The notes: a model not told the origin generated them from the sequence alone. Counted from the stretch's first letter, positions 1-5,013 are shown. The stretch: 5,013 nucleotides of DNA from Flavobacterium sp. (GCA_017989775.1 JAGNPF010000146.1:1-5013), one strand, 5' to 3'. A program made the numbers and translations.

Positions 1-1
1 G

Positions 2-217
2 TTTGTTTCTGCGCCGAATGTTGTCAAAAAAAGCACCGTTGGAGCCGGAGACAGTATGGTGGGCGCAATGACCTGGGCATTGTCACAAAACAAAAGTCTG
101 AAAGAAGTCGTGCAATGGGGTGTCGCCTGCGGTTCGGCAGCCACAATGAACGAAGGAACACAATTGTTCAAACTGGAAGATGCCAAACGATTGTTTGAGT
201 GGTTGGGGAAGAAATGA
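2..217 (+). CDS. pfkB: 6-phosphofructokinase, PfkB (ribokinase) family, C-terminal fragment
   Basis: This is the last 71 codons plus the TGA stop of a sugar kinase that enters from the left edge, so no start is visible. The fragment carries the PfkB-family signature STVGAGDSMVGA; the aspartate of GAGD is the catalytic base in this family. It is followed by GVACGSAATMNEGTQL, which resembles the C-terminus of E. coli PfkB (GSAAT.N.GT.L) much more than that of FruK. Family knowledge: such enzymes phosphorylate fructose 6-phosphate with ATP to fructose 1,6-bisphosphate in the cytoplasm (glycolysis). Substrate is inferred from C-terminal resemblance only; a 1-phosphofructokinase or tagatose-6-phosphate kinase cannot be excluded. 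It converges with the toxin gene, whose stop lies 22 bp downstream, and no convincing terminator is visible between them. Confidence 0.85.
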   Translation, partial: FVSAPNVVKKSTVGAGDSMVGAMTWALSQNKSLKEVVQWGVACGSAATMNEGTQLFKLEDAKRLFEWLGKK

Positions 218-239
218 GATTTTGAAGTTGAAAATTCAG

Positions 240-545
240 TTATTTCTGTCTCTTATTCCAGATTTCAGGATTTCTTGAAGTATGAAAAACAGCAAAAACG
301 GTAACGGTTTTCGTGTTTTCATTTATCAAATAATGAATCAAGAAAGGAAATTTTTCTATTTTCCTACACCGAATTTCGTTGTATTTTATGCTAAATAGAT
401 AAGGGTCTTTTTTTAGAGAATTAATTTGCTTTTTGGCTTGCGTTTTGTAGCGTAAGCCCAATCCTTTTAATTGTGTTTCATACCATTCAAAAGTTTCTTG
501 AATGTCATTCAATGCGTCAGTGTCTATTTTTAATTGGAAGCGCAA
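240..545 (-). CDS. RelE/ParE-family toxin of a type II toxin-antitoxin module
   Basis: A 101-residue basic protein of the size usual for the RelE/ParE superfamily. The N-terminal helices (DALNDIQETFEWYETQL, residues 10-26) and the C-terminal strands ending in FPFLIHYLI (66-74) and FAVFHTSRNPEIW (84-96) match the plasmid-stabilisation type of toxin. Family members either cleave mRNA on the ribosome or poison DNA gyrase; the sequence does not tell which. The gene follows the antitoxin with only 3 nt between the antitoxin TAG (549-551) and the start, in the same frame. The only usable start after that TAG is TTG at 543-545, because the protein contains no internal Met. No Shine-Dalgarno is seen, so translation coupled to the antitoxin is likely (inference). 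G+C is low: one 60-bp line inside it (361-420) has 18 G/C. It appears complete, with no frameshift. Confidence 0.85.
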   Translation of the reverse strand: MRFQLKIDTDALNDIQETFEWYETQLKGLGLRYKTQAKKQINSLKKDPYLFSIKYNEIRCRKIEKFPFLIHYLINENTKTVTVFAVFHTSRNPEIWNKRQK

Positions 546-548
546 GTT

Positions 549-770
549 CTAAAGTGTTTTAGAAACTTCGTCCCAATCTAAAAGTCTTTCGGGATTTGCT
601 TTTGCTTTTGTCATTCGATCCAAAACAATTCGTTGGTGTTCAACAGGAATTTCCATATCTTCATTCCAAATTGCATCATTCACTTTCAATCGATCTTTAG
701 GTGAAAGTTGTTTTATAGCTTCAATCAATTGATTGACACTCAAATCGATATTTAATTTTATAGTCTCCAT
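549..770 (-). CDS. Antitoxin, putative addiction module component family
   Basis: A 73-residue acidic protein directly upstream of the toxin. The start is taken as the ATG at 768-770 (METIKLNIDLS). A longer reading from 821 would add a 17-residue, Phe-rich stretch that runs through the promoter and is unlikely to be coding. The N-terminal half (SVNQLIEAIKQLSPKDRLKV, residues 11-30) looks helical. The C-terminal half has HQRIVLDRM and NPERLLDWDEVSKTL (59-73), the pattern of small unstable antitoxins of the addiction-module component family (PF09720 by memory), which bind and neutralise RelE/ParE toxins. The last residues would be the toxin-binding tail by family analogy. The promoter sits immediately upstream and places the transcription start almost on the ATG. 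The product is expected to be proteolytically labile and possibly autoregulatory, which is family knowledge not visible here. Confidence 0.82.
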   Translation of the reverse strand: METIKLNIDLSVNQLIEAIKQLSPKDRLKVNDAIWNEDMEIPVEHQRIVLDRMTKAKANPERLLDWDEVSKTL

Positions 771-775
771 AAAAA

Positions 776-805
776 CAAAGTTAGTGAAAACAAATTGGCG
801 GCAAA
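776..805 (-). promoter_or_regulatory. Bacteroidota-type promoter of the toxin-antitoxin operon
   Basis: On the minus strand there is TTTG (802-805), an 18-nt spacer, then TAACTTTG (776-783), a full match to the TAnnTTTG -7 element. The -7 element ends only 5 nt before the antitoxin ATG (768-770), so the transcript would start at about 770-772 and have almost no leader. The TTTG box lies directly beyond the T-run of the lepA terminator, so the two signals abut. Confidence 0.6.
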
Positions 806-839
806 CAAAAAAACCTGACAATTTTCATCATCAGGTTTT
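803..839 (-). terminator. Rho-independent terminator of lepA
   Basis: A 9-bp stem pairs 831-839 with 810-818 (minus strand AAAACCTGA and TCAGGTTTT), with a 12-nt loop at 819-830. Read on the minus strand it runs into a T-rich tail (TTTTTTTGTTT counting the stem end). It lies 41 nt beyond the lepA stop and before the antitoxin promoter, so it would separate lepA from the toxin-antitoxin operon. Confidence 0.75.
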
Positions 840-847
840 CTCTTGAT

Positions 848-873
848 TCTTTGTTCTTTCTTCTATTTTCTAT
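848..873. repeat. Pyrimidine-rich direct repeat, copy A (lepA 3' side)
   Basis: A 26-bp tract beginning TCTTTGTTCTTT that matches 2919-2944 at 23 of 26 positions without gaps, in the same orientation. It lies between the lepA stop codon and the lepA terminator, so it would be transcribed as a purine-rich 3' untranslated stretch. Low complexity makes chance similarity possible, but the first 12 bases are identical. Confidence 0.45.
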
Positions 874-879
874 AAAAGA

Positions 880-2676
880 CTAGTCATTCAGTTTCAAAAC
901 AGCCATAAACGCTTCCTGCGGAATCTCGACATTTCCAACGAGTCTCATACGTTTTTTACCTTTTTTCTGTTTTTCCAACAATTTACGTTTACGCGAAATA
1001 TCGCCACCGTAACATTTGGCGGTAACGTCTTTACGCAAGGCTTTTATTGTTTCGCGGGCAATGATTTTGGCTCCAATGGCCGCCTGAATCGGAATGTCAA
1101 ATTGTTGTCTCGGAATCAGTTCACGCAATTTCTCACACATTTTTTTACCAATGTTGTATGCATTGCTTTCGTGAATCAAGGCCGATAGCGCATCCACGGA
1201 CTGGGCATTCAATAAAACGTCCAATTTCACTAATTTGGAAGTACGCATCCCGATTGGGGAATAATCGAACGAAGCATATCCTTTGGAAACCGTTTTCAAT
1301 CTATCATAAAAATCGAACACGATTTCGGCCAATGGCATGTCGAAATTCAATTCTACTCTTTCCGTAGTCAAATAGGTTTGATTGGTAATGACACCACGTT
1401 TTTCGATACACAAACTCATTACGTTGCCCACAAAATCGGCTTTGGTAATGATGGTGGCTTTGATATAAGGCTCTTCCACACGATCCAAACGAGAAGGTTC
1501 CGGCAAATCGGATGGGTTGTTGACCACCAATGCCGTTTCTGGATCTTTTTTGGTGTAAGCCAAATACGAAACGTTGGGAACGGTAGTAATTACCGTCATA
1601 TCGAACTCGCGTTCCAATCGTTCCTGAATGATTTCCATGTGCAACATTCCCAAGAATCCGCAACGGAAACCAAAACCTAAAGCGGCAGAACTTTCGGCAG
1701 TAAACACCAATGAAGCGTCATTCAGTTGGAGTTTTTCCATCGAAGCACGCAACTCTTCAAAATCTTCGGTATCCACCGGGTAAATTCCGGCAAAAACCAT
1801 TGGTTTCACGTCTTCAAAACCGTGAATCATATTTGTAGTTGGCGTTTTGGCATCGGTCAAGGTATCACCCACTTTTACTTCTTTCGCTTCTTTGATTCCC
1901 GAAATCAAATACCCAACATCGCCGGTCGAAATGACTTGTTTTGGAACTTGATTCAGTTTCAAAGTGCCAATTTCGTCGGCAAAATATTCATTTCCGGTAG
2001 CCATAAATTTAATCTTTTGGCCTTTTCTGATTTCCCCGTTTTTCACACGGAAAATAACCTCAATTCCACGAAACGGATTGTAATGAGAATCAAAAATCAA
2101 GGCTTGTAAAGGTTCGTCCACATTTCCTTTTGGAGGAGGAATTCTTTCGATAATGGCCGCCAAAATATTTTCGACACCCAAACCGGTTTTCCCCGAGGCG
2201 TGAATAATTTCATCGAGTTTGCAACCCAACAAGTCCACAATATCGTCGCTTACTTCCTCGGGATTCGCGCTTGGCAAATCGACTTTGTTCAAAATCGGAA
2301 TGATTTCCAAGTCGTTTTCCAAGGCCAAATACAGGTTGGAAATCGTTTGTGCTTGAATACTTTGCGCCGCATCCACAATCAAAAGTGCGCCTTCGCAAGC
2401 GGCAATCGAACGGGAAACCTCATACGAAAAATCCACGTGGCCGGGAGTGTCAATCAAATTCAGGATATAATCCTCGCCTTTGTACTTGTATTCCATCTGG
2501 ATGGCGTGACTTTTTATGGTAATCCCACGTTCGCGCTCCAAGTCCATGTTGTCAAGCAATTGGGCCTTTTCCTCACGAGCCGTAACGGTTTGGGTAGCGC
2601 CAAGAAGTCTGTCGGCAAGCGTACTTTTACCGTGGTCAATGTGTGCAATAATGCAAAAATTTCTTATGTGTTTCAT
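880..2676 (-). CDS. lepA: Elongation factor 4 (LepA), ribosome-associated GTPase
   Basis: A complete 598-residue protein, the usual LepA length, starting at ATG (2674-2676, [17 protein letters not shown]) and ending in TAG. The GTPase motifs are all present: G1 AHIDHGKST (11-19), G2 RGITIKS (50-56), G3 DTPGH (76-80, with the catalytic His80), G4 NKVD (130-133) and G5 ASGKTG (160-165). Next come EF-G-like domains II, III and V (with [19 protein letters not shown] in the middle), then the LepA-specific C-terminal domain with the hallmark [16 protein letters not shown] and the basic KKGKKRMR segment. It lacks EF-G domain IV, as expected. Family knowledge: it binds the ribosome and hydrolyses GTP; proposed roles are back-translocation or rescue of stalled ribosomes and support of initiation or subunit assembly. 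The gene diverges from dusB, has its own promoter and terminator, and appears monocistronic. G+C is clearly higher than in the flanking genes. Confidence 0.98.
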   Translation of the reverse strand: MKHIRNFCIIAHIDHGKSTLADRLLGATQTVTAREEKAQLLDNMDLERERGITIKSHAIQMEYKYKGEDYILNLIDTPGHVDFSYEVSRSIAACEGALLIVDAAQSIQAQTISNLYLALENDLEIIPILNKVDLPSANPEEVSDDIVDLLGCKLDEIIHASGKTGLGVENILAAIIERIPPPKGNVDEPLQALIFDSHYNPFRGIEVIFRVKNGEIRKGQKIKFMATGNEYFADEIGTLKLNQVPKQVISTGDVGYLISGIKEAKEVKVGDTLTDAKTPTTNMIHGFEDVKPMVFAGIYPVDTEDFEELRASMEKLQLNDASLVFTAESSAALGFGFRCGFLGMLHMEIIQERLEREFDMTVITTVPNVSYLAYTKKDPETALVVNNPSDLPEPSRLDRVEEPYIKATIITKADFVGNVMSLCIEKRGVITNQTYLTTERVELNFDMPLAEIVFDFYDRLKTVSKGYASFDYSPIGMRTSKLVKLDVLLNAQSVDALSALIHESNAYNIGKKMCEKLRELIPRQQFDIPIQAAIGAKIIARETIKALRKDVTAKCYGGDISRKRKLLEKQKKGKKRMRLVGNVEIPQEAFMAVLKLND

Positions 2677-2699
2677 TCTCTGTTTCTATCTATTTGTGT

Positions 2700-2723
2700 C
2701 ATACTGAGCGCAGTCGAAGTATG
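2700..2723. repeat. REP-like hairpin with CTGAGCGCAGTCGAAG core
   Basis: CATACT (2700-2705) pairs with AGTATG (2718-2723), and inner GA (2706-2707) can pair with TC (2714-2715) with two bases bulged. The core resembles repetitive extragenic palindromes that I recall from many bacterial genomes, in families mobilised by RAYT-type transposases. No such transposase is in the window. It starts 24 nt upstream of the lepA ATG. Confidence 0.55.
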
Positions 2724-2728
2724 GGCGT

Positions 2729-2744
2729 GTTCGCCGCGGCGAAC
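2729..2744. repeat. Perfect 16-bp GC-rich palindrome
   Basis: GTTCGCCGCGGCGAAC is identical to its own reverse complement. It is the most G+C-rich stretch of an otherwise A/T-rich intergenic region. As RNA it would form a stem with a very tight loop; as DNA it could be a cruciform or a symmetric binding site. It fits best as one module of the surrounding repeat cluster. Confidence 0.6.
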
Positions 2745-2758
2745 GGGCTTTCCATTAC

Positions 2759-2794
2759 AATCTTTTTCTTTTTAAAGAAAAAAGAAAAAGGATT
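2759..2794. repeat. 15-bp A/T-rich hairpin with one bulged G
   Basis: AATC (2759-2762), five T, C, five T pair with the mirror arm ending GATT (2791-2794). This gives 15 base pairs with G2790 bulged and a 5-nt loop at 2774-2778. Without a terminal U-run after a G/C-rich stem it is not a good terminator in either direction, so it is treated as part of the repeat cluster. Confidence 0.55.
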
Positions 2795-2874
2795 TTCTCT
2801 GCAAATGAAATTCACTGAACTCCTATGTAAATAAAAGTATAGTGAAGTAATCCCTCACGCACGCAATTAATCTG

Positions 2875-2904
2875 CAAATATAGTTTAAATTCAACAGTTT
2901 CAAA
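2875..2904 (-). promoter_or_regulatory. Bacteroidota-type promoter of lepA
   Basis: On the minus strand there is TTTG (2901-2904), an 18-nt spacer, then TATATTTG (2875-2882), a full match to TAnnTTTG. No other TAnnTTTG on this strand lies between here and the lepA start. Transcription should begin at about 2870, giving a leader of about 190 nt that includes the repeat cluster. A small dyad (CAGTT 2895-2899, AACTG 2906-2910) straddles the -33 box and could be an operator, but it is too short to claim. Confidence 0.6.
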
Positions 2905-2918
2905 TAACTGAACCTAAG

Positions 2919-2944
2919 TCTTTGTTCTTTTATCTTTTTTCTAT
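2919..2944. repeat. Pyrimidine-rich direct repeat, copy B (lepA-dusB intergenic)
   Basis: The second copy of the 26-bp tract at 848-873 (23 of 26 identical, same orientation). It lies between the outward-facing lepA and dusB promoter elements and overlaps the place where a dusB -33 element would be. Beyond being T-rich on the plus strand, no function can be read from it. Confidence 0.45.
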
Positions 2945-2958
2945 TCTCTTAAATCATC

Positions 2959-2966
2959 TATCTTTG
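2959..2966 (+). promoter_or_regulatory. Probable -7 element of the dusB promoter
   Basis: TATCTTTG matches TAnnTTTG exactly and lies 14 nt before the proposed dusB start, predicting a leader of only about 10 nt. No TTG or TTTG sits 17-23 nt upstream; that position is only a run of T (2935-2940), so the -33 half is weak compared with the lepA promoter. Confidence 0.5.
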
Positions 2967-2980
2967 CAAAAAAATTACCC

Positions 2981-3973
2981 TTGATAAAAATTGGCAACAT
3001 AGAACTTCCTGATTTTCCGTTACTTCTTGCACCCATGGAGGACGTGAGCGATCCGCCCTTTCGTAGATTGTGCAAAATGCACGGAGCCGATTTGATGTAT
3101 TCCGAATTTATTTCCTCCGAAGGATTAATTCGAGATGCCATCAAAAGCCGAATGAAACTGGACATTTTTGATTACGAAAGACCCGTTGGAATCCAGATTT
3201 TTGGAGGAGACGAAGAAGCAATGGCACTATCGTCTAAAATTGTTTCTACCGTAAATCCCGATTTGATTGATATTAATTTTGGCTGTCCCGTAAAGAAAGT
3301 GGTTTGCAAAGGCGCAGGCGCAGGAGTTTTGAAAGATGTCGATTTGATGGTGCGATTGACCAAGGCCGTCATCGACAGCACGCATTTGCCGGTAACCGTA
3401 AAAACCCGTTTGGGTTGGGACGATACTTCCATCAACATCGATGAGGTGGCCGAACGTTTGCAGGACATAGGCGTTGCTGCTTTGAGCATCCACGCCAGAA
3501 CTCGCGCCCAAATGTACAAAGGACATTCCGATTGGTCGCACATTGCCCGAGTGAAAAACAACCCAAGAATCACGATGCCCATTTTCGGAAACGGGGATAT
3601 CGATTCTCCTGAAAAAGCATTGCATTACAAGAACGAATACGGCATCGATGGCATCATGATTGGTCGCGCCGCCATTGGTTATCCCTGGATTTTCAACGAA
3701 ATCAAACATTACTTCAAAACAGGAGAACATTTGGCAAAACCAACTGTTGCCGACAGGGTCGAAGCGGTTCGAAACCACTTGACCTGGGCAATGGAATGGA
3801 AAGGCGAAAGACTGGGAATTGTGGAAACCCGTCCGCATTACACCAATTATTTCAAAGGAATTCATTCGTTTAAAACCTACCGACAAAAGTTGGTAACCCT
3901 CGACAAGCCCGAAGAATTATTCGCCCATTTGAACGAAATCGAAGAAGCTTACGCAGGTTATGAGTGTGTATAA
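2981..3973 (+). CDS. dusB: tRNA-dihydrouridine synthase, DusB type
   Basis: A complete 330-residue FMN enzyme of normal length. The start is TTG at 2981 (MIKIGNIELPDFPLLLAPM). No in-frame ATG occurs in the preceding 30 nt, and the first internal Met (19) lies inside the conserved FMN-binding LLLAPMEDVSDPPFR, so ATG initiation would destroy the fold. Other motifs are INFGCPVKKV with the catalytic Cys102, KTRLGW (Lys141), SIHARTR (His171), GNGDI (203-207) and IGRAAIGYPWIF (227-238), in the order expected of a TIM barrel followed by the small helical RNA-binding domain. Family knowledge: it reduces specific uridines in the tRNA D-loop with NADPH and FMN; DusB of E. coli acts on U17. Position specificity is not readable here. 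The gene diverges from lepA and appears monocistronic. Confidence 0.95.
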   Translation: MIKIGNIELPDFPLLLAPMEDVSDPPFRRLCKMHGADLMYSEFISSEGLIRDAIKSRMKLDIFDYERPVGIQIFGGDEEAMALSSKIVSTVNPDLIDINFGCPVKKVVCKGAGAGVLKDVDLMVRLTKAVIDSTHLPVTVKTRLGWDDTSINIDEVAERLQDIGVAALSIHARTRAQMYKGHSDWSHIARVKNNPRITMPIFGNGDIDSPEKALHYKNEYGIDGIMIGRAAIGYPWIFNEIKHYFKTGEHLAKPTVADRVEAVRNHLTWAMEWKGERLGIVETRPHYTNYFKGIHSFKTYRQKLVTLDKPEELFAHLNEIEEAYAGYECV

Positions 3974-3989
3974 GCCGGAGTTTTGGCAG

Positions 3990-4020
3990 TGAAAAATTGT
4001 TTTCAAAAGGTTTTATTTTT
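3990..4020 (+). terminator. Possible weak terminator of dusB
   Basis: Seventeen nt after the dusB stop, TGAAAA (3990-3995) can pair with TTTTCA (4000-4005) around a 4-nt loop, followed by a T-rich tail (4011-4020). The stem is short and has only one G-C pair, and the site sits in the 49-bp gap between convergent genes. The call rests on position as much as on structure. Confidence 0.3.
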
Positions 4021-4022
4021 GG

Positions 4023-5013
4023 TTATTGTTTCAAGTATTGGTCTAATACGGAAGACATTCTTTCGTCAATGTCCGTTTTATAACCTATTTCATAAAATTG
4101 GATAATTCCTTTTTGGTCCACTATTATGTTGGTAGGATATGCAGTTATGCCAAACATTTCGGCTATCCATTTTCCTTCCGGAATAATGTCGTAATCAAGA
4201 GGTGTCGTTTTTAGAAAAGGGAATATTTTATAGCTTGCATCCAATGCAATGGCAATAAAATGAATGTTTTTGTCTTTGTATTTTTCTTTCAATTGGTTTA
4301 GTTTCGGCATCTCGGCCTTGCACGGGCCACAGGTCGTGAACCAAAAATTGTAAACGATTATATCTTCTTTTAATTTTTTGGTGTCAATTTTTTTATTTTT
4401 AATGCTAAGTTCATTAAACGTGGCTGCTTTCTTTCCGATATATTTTAGACGAGTTTCATTCGTTTTTGCTGTCCTTTCTTGTTGTTCTTTTTTTAAGGCT
4501 TCTGTTGTTTGAACAGTAAAACCGTCTAAAGAATAATAAGAATTCGGTAATTTTTCATAAAATATTTTTTTTGCTTTTACTGTATAATATCCCAATGTCT
4601 TGCTGTATCCGGGGTATTCCAAAAGAAATCCATCTATTTTAAATTGTTTGCAATATTTCAAGCCAATTTTTTTGGTAAAGAAAACTTCTTTGGGAGCGTT
4701 GTTTATCATGGTTAATCCTTTTTCACAAGGAAATTCGAAAACTGTTTTGGGCTCACCATCCAGAATTGGTTCAACAATAGCTGTCGGGTCTTTATAATCA
4801 TTTTGCAGGGCCCTTTTGGTGGTTTGTAACACGTAACAACTATAGGTTTTTAAAGTATTGTAGTTGAAAAGCAAGTAATTGTTGGACGTAGCAAGGTTGT
4901 TGCTGAATCTGCGTTCAATCAAATAGTCTTTGTTAAAAGCAATCGTAATCTCGCTTATGAACTCCTGTGAATTTTTTTCTTCTGGAGACAATGCTTTGTT
5001 GTAGATTACTTCG
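4023..5013 (-). CDS. TlpA/ResA-like thioredoxin-domain protein with a separate N-terminal region, 5' end cut off
   Basis: The frame is open to the right edge: 329 complete codons (5012 to 4026) plus TAA, with the true start and any signal peptide outside the window. TTG at 4989-4991 is possible as a codon but there is no reason to start there. The C-terminal 135 or so residues are a thioredoxin fold: NFWFTTCGPCKAEMP with the CGPC redox pair at 4320-4331, then FIAIALD, and YPTNIIVD with the cis-proline codon at 4134-4136. This is the TlpA/ResA arrangement of periplasmic or membrane-attached thiol-disulfide oxidoreductases. The N-terminal 190 or so residues are hydrophilic and beta-rich looking (GLKYCKQFKIDGFLLEY), perhaps like Bacteroidota DUF4412 or GLPGLI-type exported proteins, but I do not recognise them firmly. 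A charged, Lys/Glu-rich linker (KKEQQERTAKTNETRLKY) joins the two. Location outside the cytoplasm is inferred from family. G+C is low (18 of 60 in 4381-4440). Confidence 0.85.
   Translation of the reverse strand, partial: EVIYNKALSPEEKNSQEFISEITIAFNKDYLIERRFSNNLATSNNYLLFNYNTLKTYSCYVLQTTKRALQNDYKDPTAIVEPILDGEPKTVFEFPCEKGLTMINNAPKEVFFTKKIGLKYCKQFKIDGFLLEYPGYSKTLGYYTVKAKKIFYEKLPNSYYSLDGFTVQTTEALKKEQQERTAKTNETRLKYIGKKAATFNELSIKNKKIDTKKLKEDIIVYNFWFTTCGPCKAEMPKLNQLKEKYKDKNIHFIAIALDASYKIFPFLKTTPLDYDIIPEGKWIAEMFGITAYPTNIIVDQKGIIQFYEIGYKTDIDERMSSVLDQYLKQ

Larger units (their letters stand above)
2697..2860. repeat. Cluster of hairpin-forming, repeat-like intergenic sequence
   Basis: A block with no coding potential that holds three separate foldable units. 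The first is a REP-like hairpin (2700-2723) containing CTGAGCGCAGTCGAAG. The second is a perfect 16-bp palindrome (2729-2744). The third is a long A/T hairpin (2759-2794). After these comes a segment with a short inverted repeat (2811-2816 with 2841-2846) ending in TCCCTCACGC. From memory, similar strings (TGAGCGCAGTCGAAG; CGGGCTTTCC; ATCCCTCACGC) recur between genes in flavobacterial genomes, so I read it as a dispersed, non-autonomous repeat. That copy number cannot be verified here. The block lies between the lepA promoter and the lepA start, so it should be part of the lepA leader. Confidence 0.6.

Noticed and set aside
218..239. Terminator between pfkB and the toxin gene
   Set aside because: The 22-bp gap has no inverted repeat of useful length.
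771..821. Longer antitoxin reading starting at 821 (17 extra residues, many Phe)
   Set aside because: The extension runs through the -7 and -33 promoter elements and into the lepA terminator, and the family N-terminus fits METIKLNIDL.
1304..2109. Several 100-127 codon open frames on either strand inside lepA
   Set aside because: They lie wholly within the intact lepA coding frame and show low-complexity, non-protein-like translations.
2200..2775. 191-codon open frame on the plus strand across the lepA 5' half and into the intergenic region
   Set aside because: It is antisense to the highly conserved GTPase domain of lepA, has no recognisable domain, and its tail runs through the repeat cluster. 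It is a shadow frame.
2759..2794. A/T hairpin as a transcription terminator
   Set aside because: The stem is almost wholly A-T, lacks a following U-run in either direction, and lies between a promoter and its gene, where a terminator would silence lepA.
2677..2870. Riboswitch or protein-binding leader regulating lepA
   Set aside because: The structures are simple perfect or near-perfect inverted repeats of the dispersed-repeat kind. I recognise no conserved aptamer core, and no leader peptide with a meaningful sequence is apparent.
3172..3886. Two long minus-strand open frames (136 and 219 codons) opposite dusB
   Set aside because: dusB on the plus strand has every family motif and full length; the antisense frames have no recognisable motif and no promoter.
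1..5013. CRISPR array, tRNA, rRNA, transposase or phage genes
   Set aside because: I found no regularly spaced direct repeats, no cloverleaf-like sequence, no ribosomal RNA motif and no transposase or integrase motifs in any frame.

Overview
The window looks like chromosomal DNA from a member of the Bacteroidota, most likely a Flavobacterium-type organism. The reasons are the Bacteroidota-type promoter elements (TTTG, an 18-nt spacer, then TAnnTTTG) upstream of lepA and of the toxin-antitoxin pair, the lack of clear Shine-Dalgarno sequences, the protein character of LepA and DusB, and a TlpA-type thioredoxin protein with a separate N-terminal region. This assignment rests on recognition, not on a database search.

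Layout from left to right. (1) Bases 2-217 (+) hold the C-terminal end of a PfkB-type 6-phosphofructokinase. (2) Converging on it is a two-gene toxin-antitoxin operon on the minus strand: antitoxin 549-770, then a RelE/ParE-family toxin 240-545. It has its own promoter, which overlaps the tail of the lepA terminator. (3) Bases 880-2676 (-) are an intact lepA (elongation factor 4). (4) Bases 2677-2980 form a 304-bp divergent intergenic region. It carries the lepA promoter at its far end, a partial dusB promoter, and between the lepA promoter and the lepA start codon a cluster of hairpin-forming, repeat-like sequence. (5) Bases 2981-3973 (+) are an intact tRNA-dihydrouridine synthase (dusB) that appears to start with TTG. 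(6) Bases 4023 to the right edge (-) are a 5'-truncated gene for an exported-type protein ending in a TlpA/ResA-like thioredoxin domain with a CGPC active site. It is convergent with dusB.

lepA and dusB both act in translation (ribosome GTPase and tRNA modification) and form a divergent, housekeeping-like core. Spot counts of single 60-bp lines give about 50% G+C inside lepA and dusB but about 30% inside the toxin gene and the thioredoxin gene, so the flanking genes look compositionally different. I see no CRISPR array, tRNA, rRNA or transposase gene. I do not see an undescribed multi-gene system. The most interesting points are the repeat cluster that seems to be transcribed as a roughly 190-nt lepA leader, and the layout of the toxin-antitoxin operon: apparently leaderless, with toxin and antitoxin in one frame separated by a single TAG.
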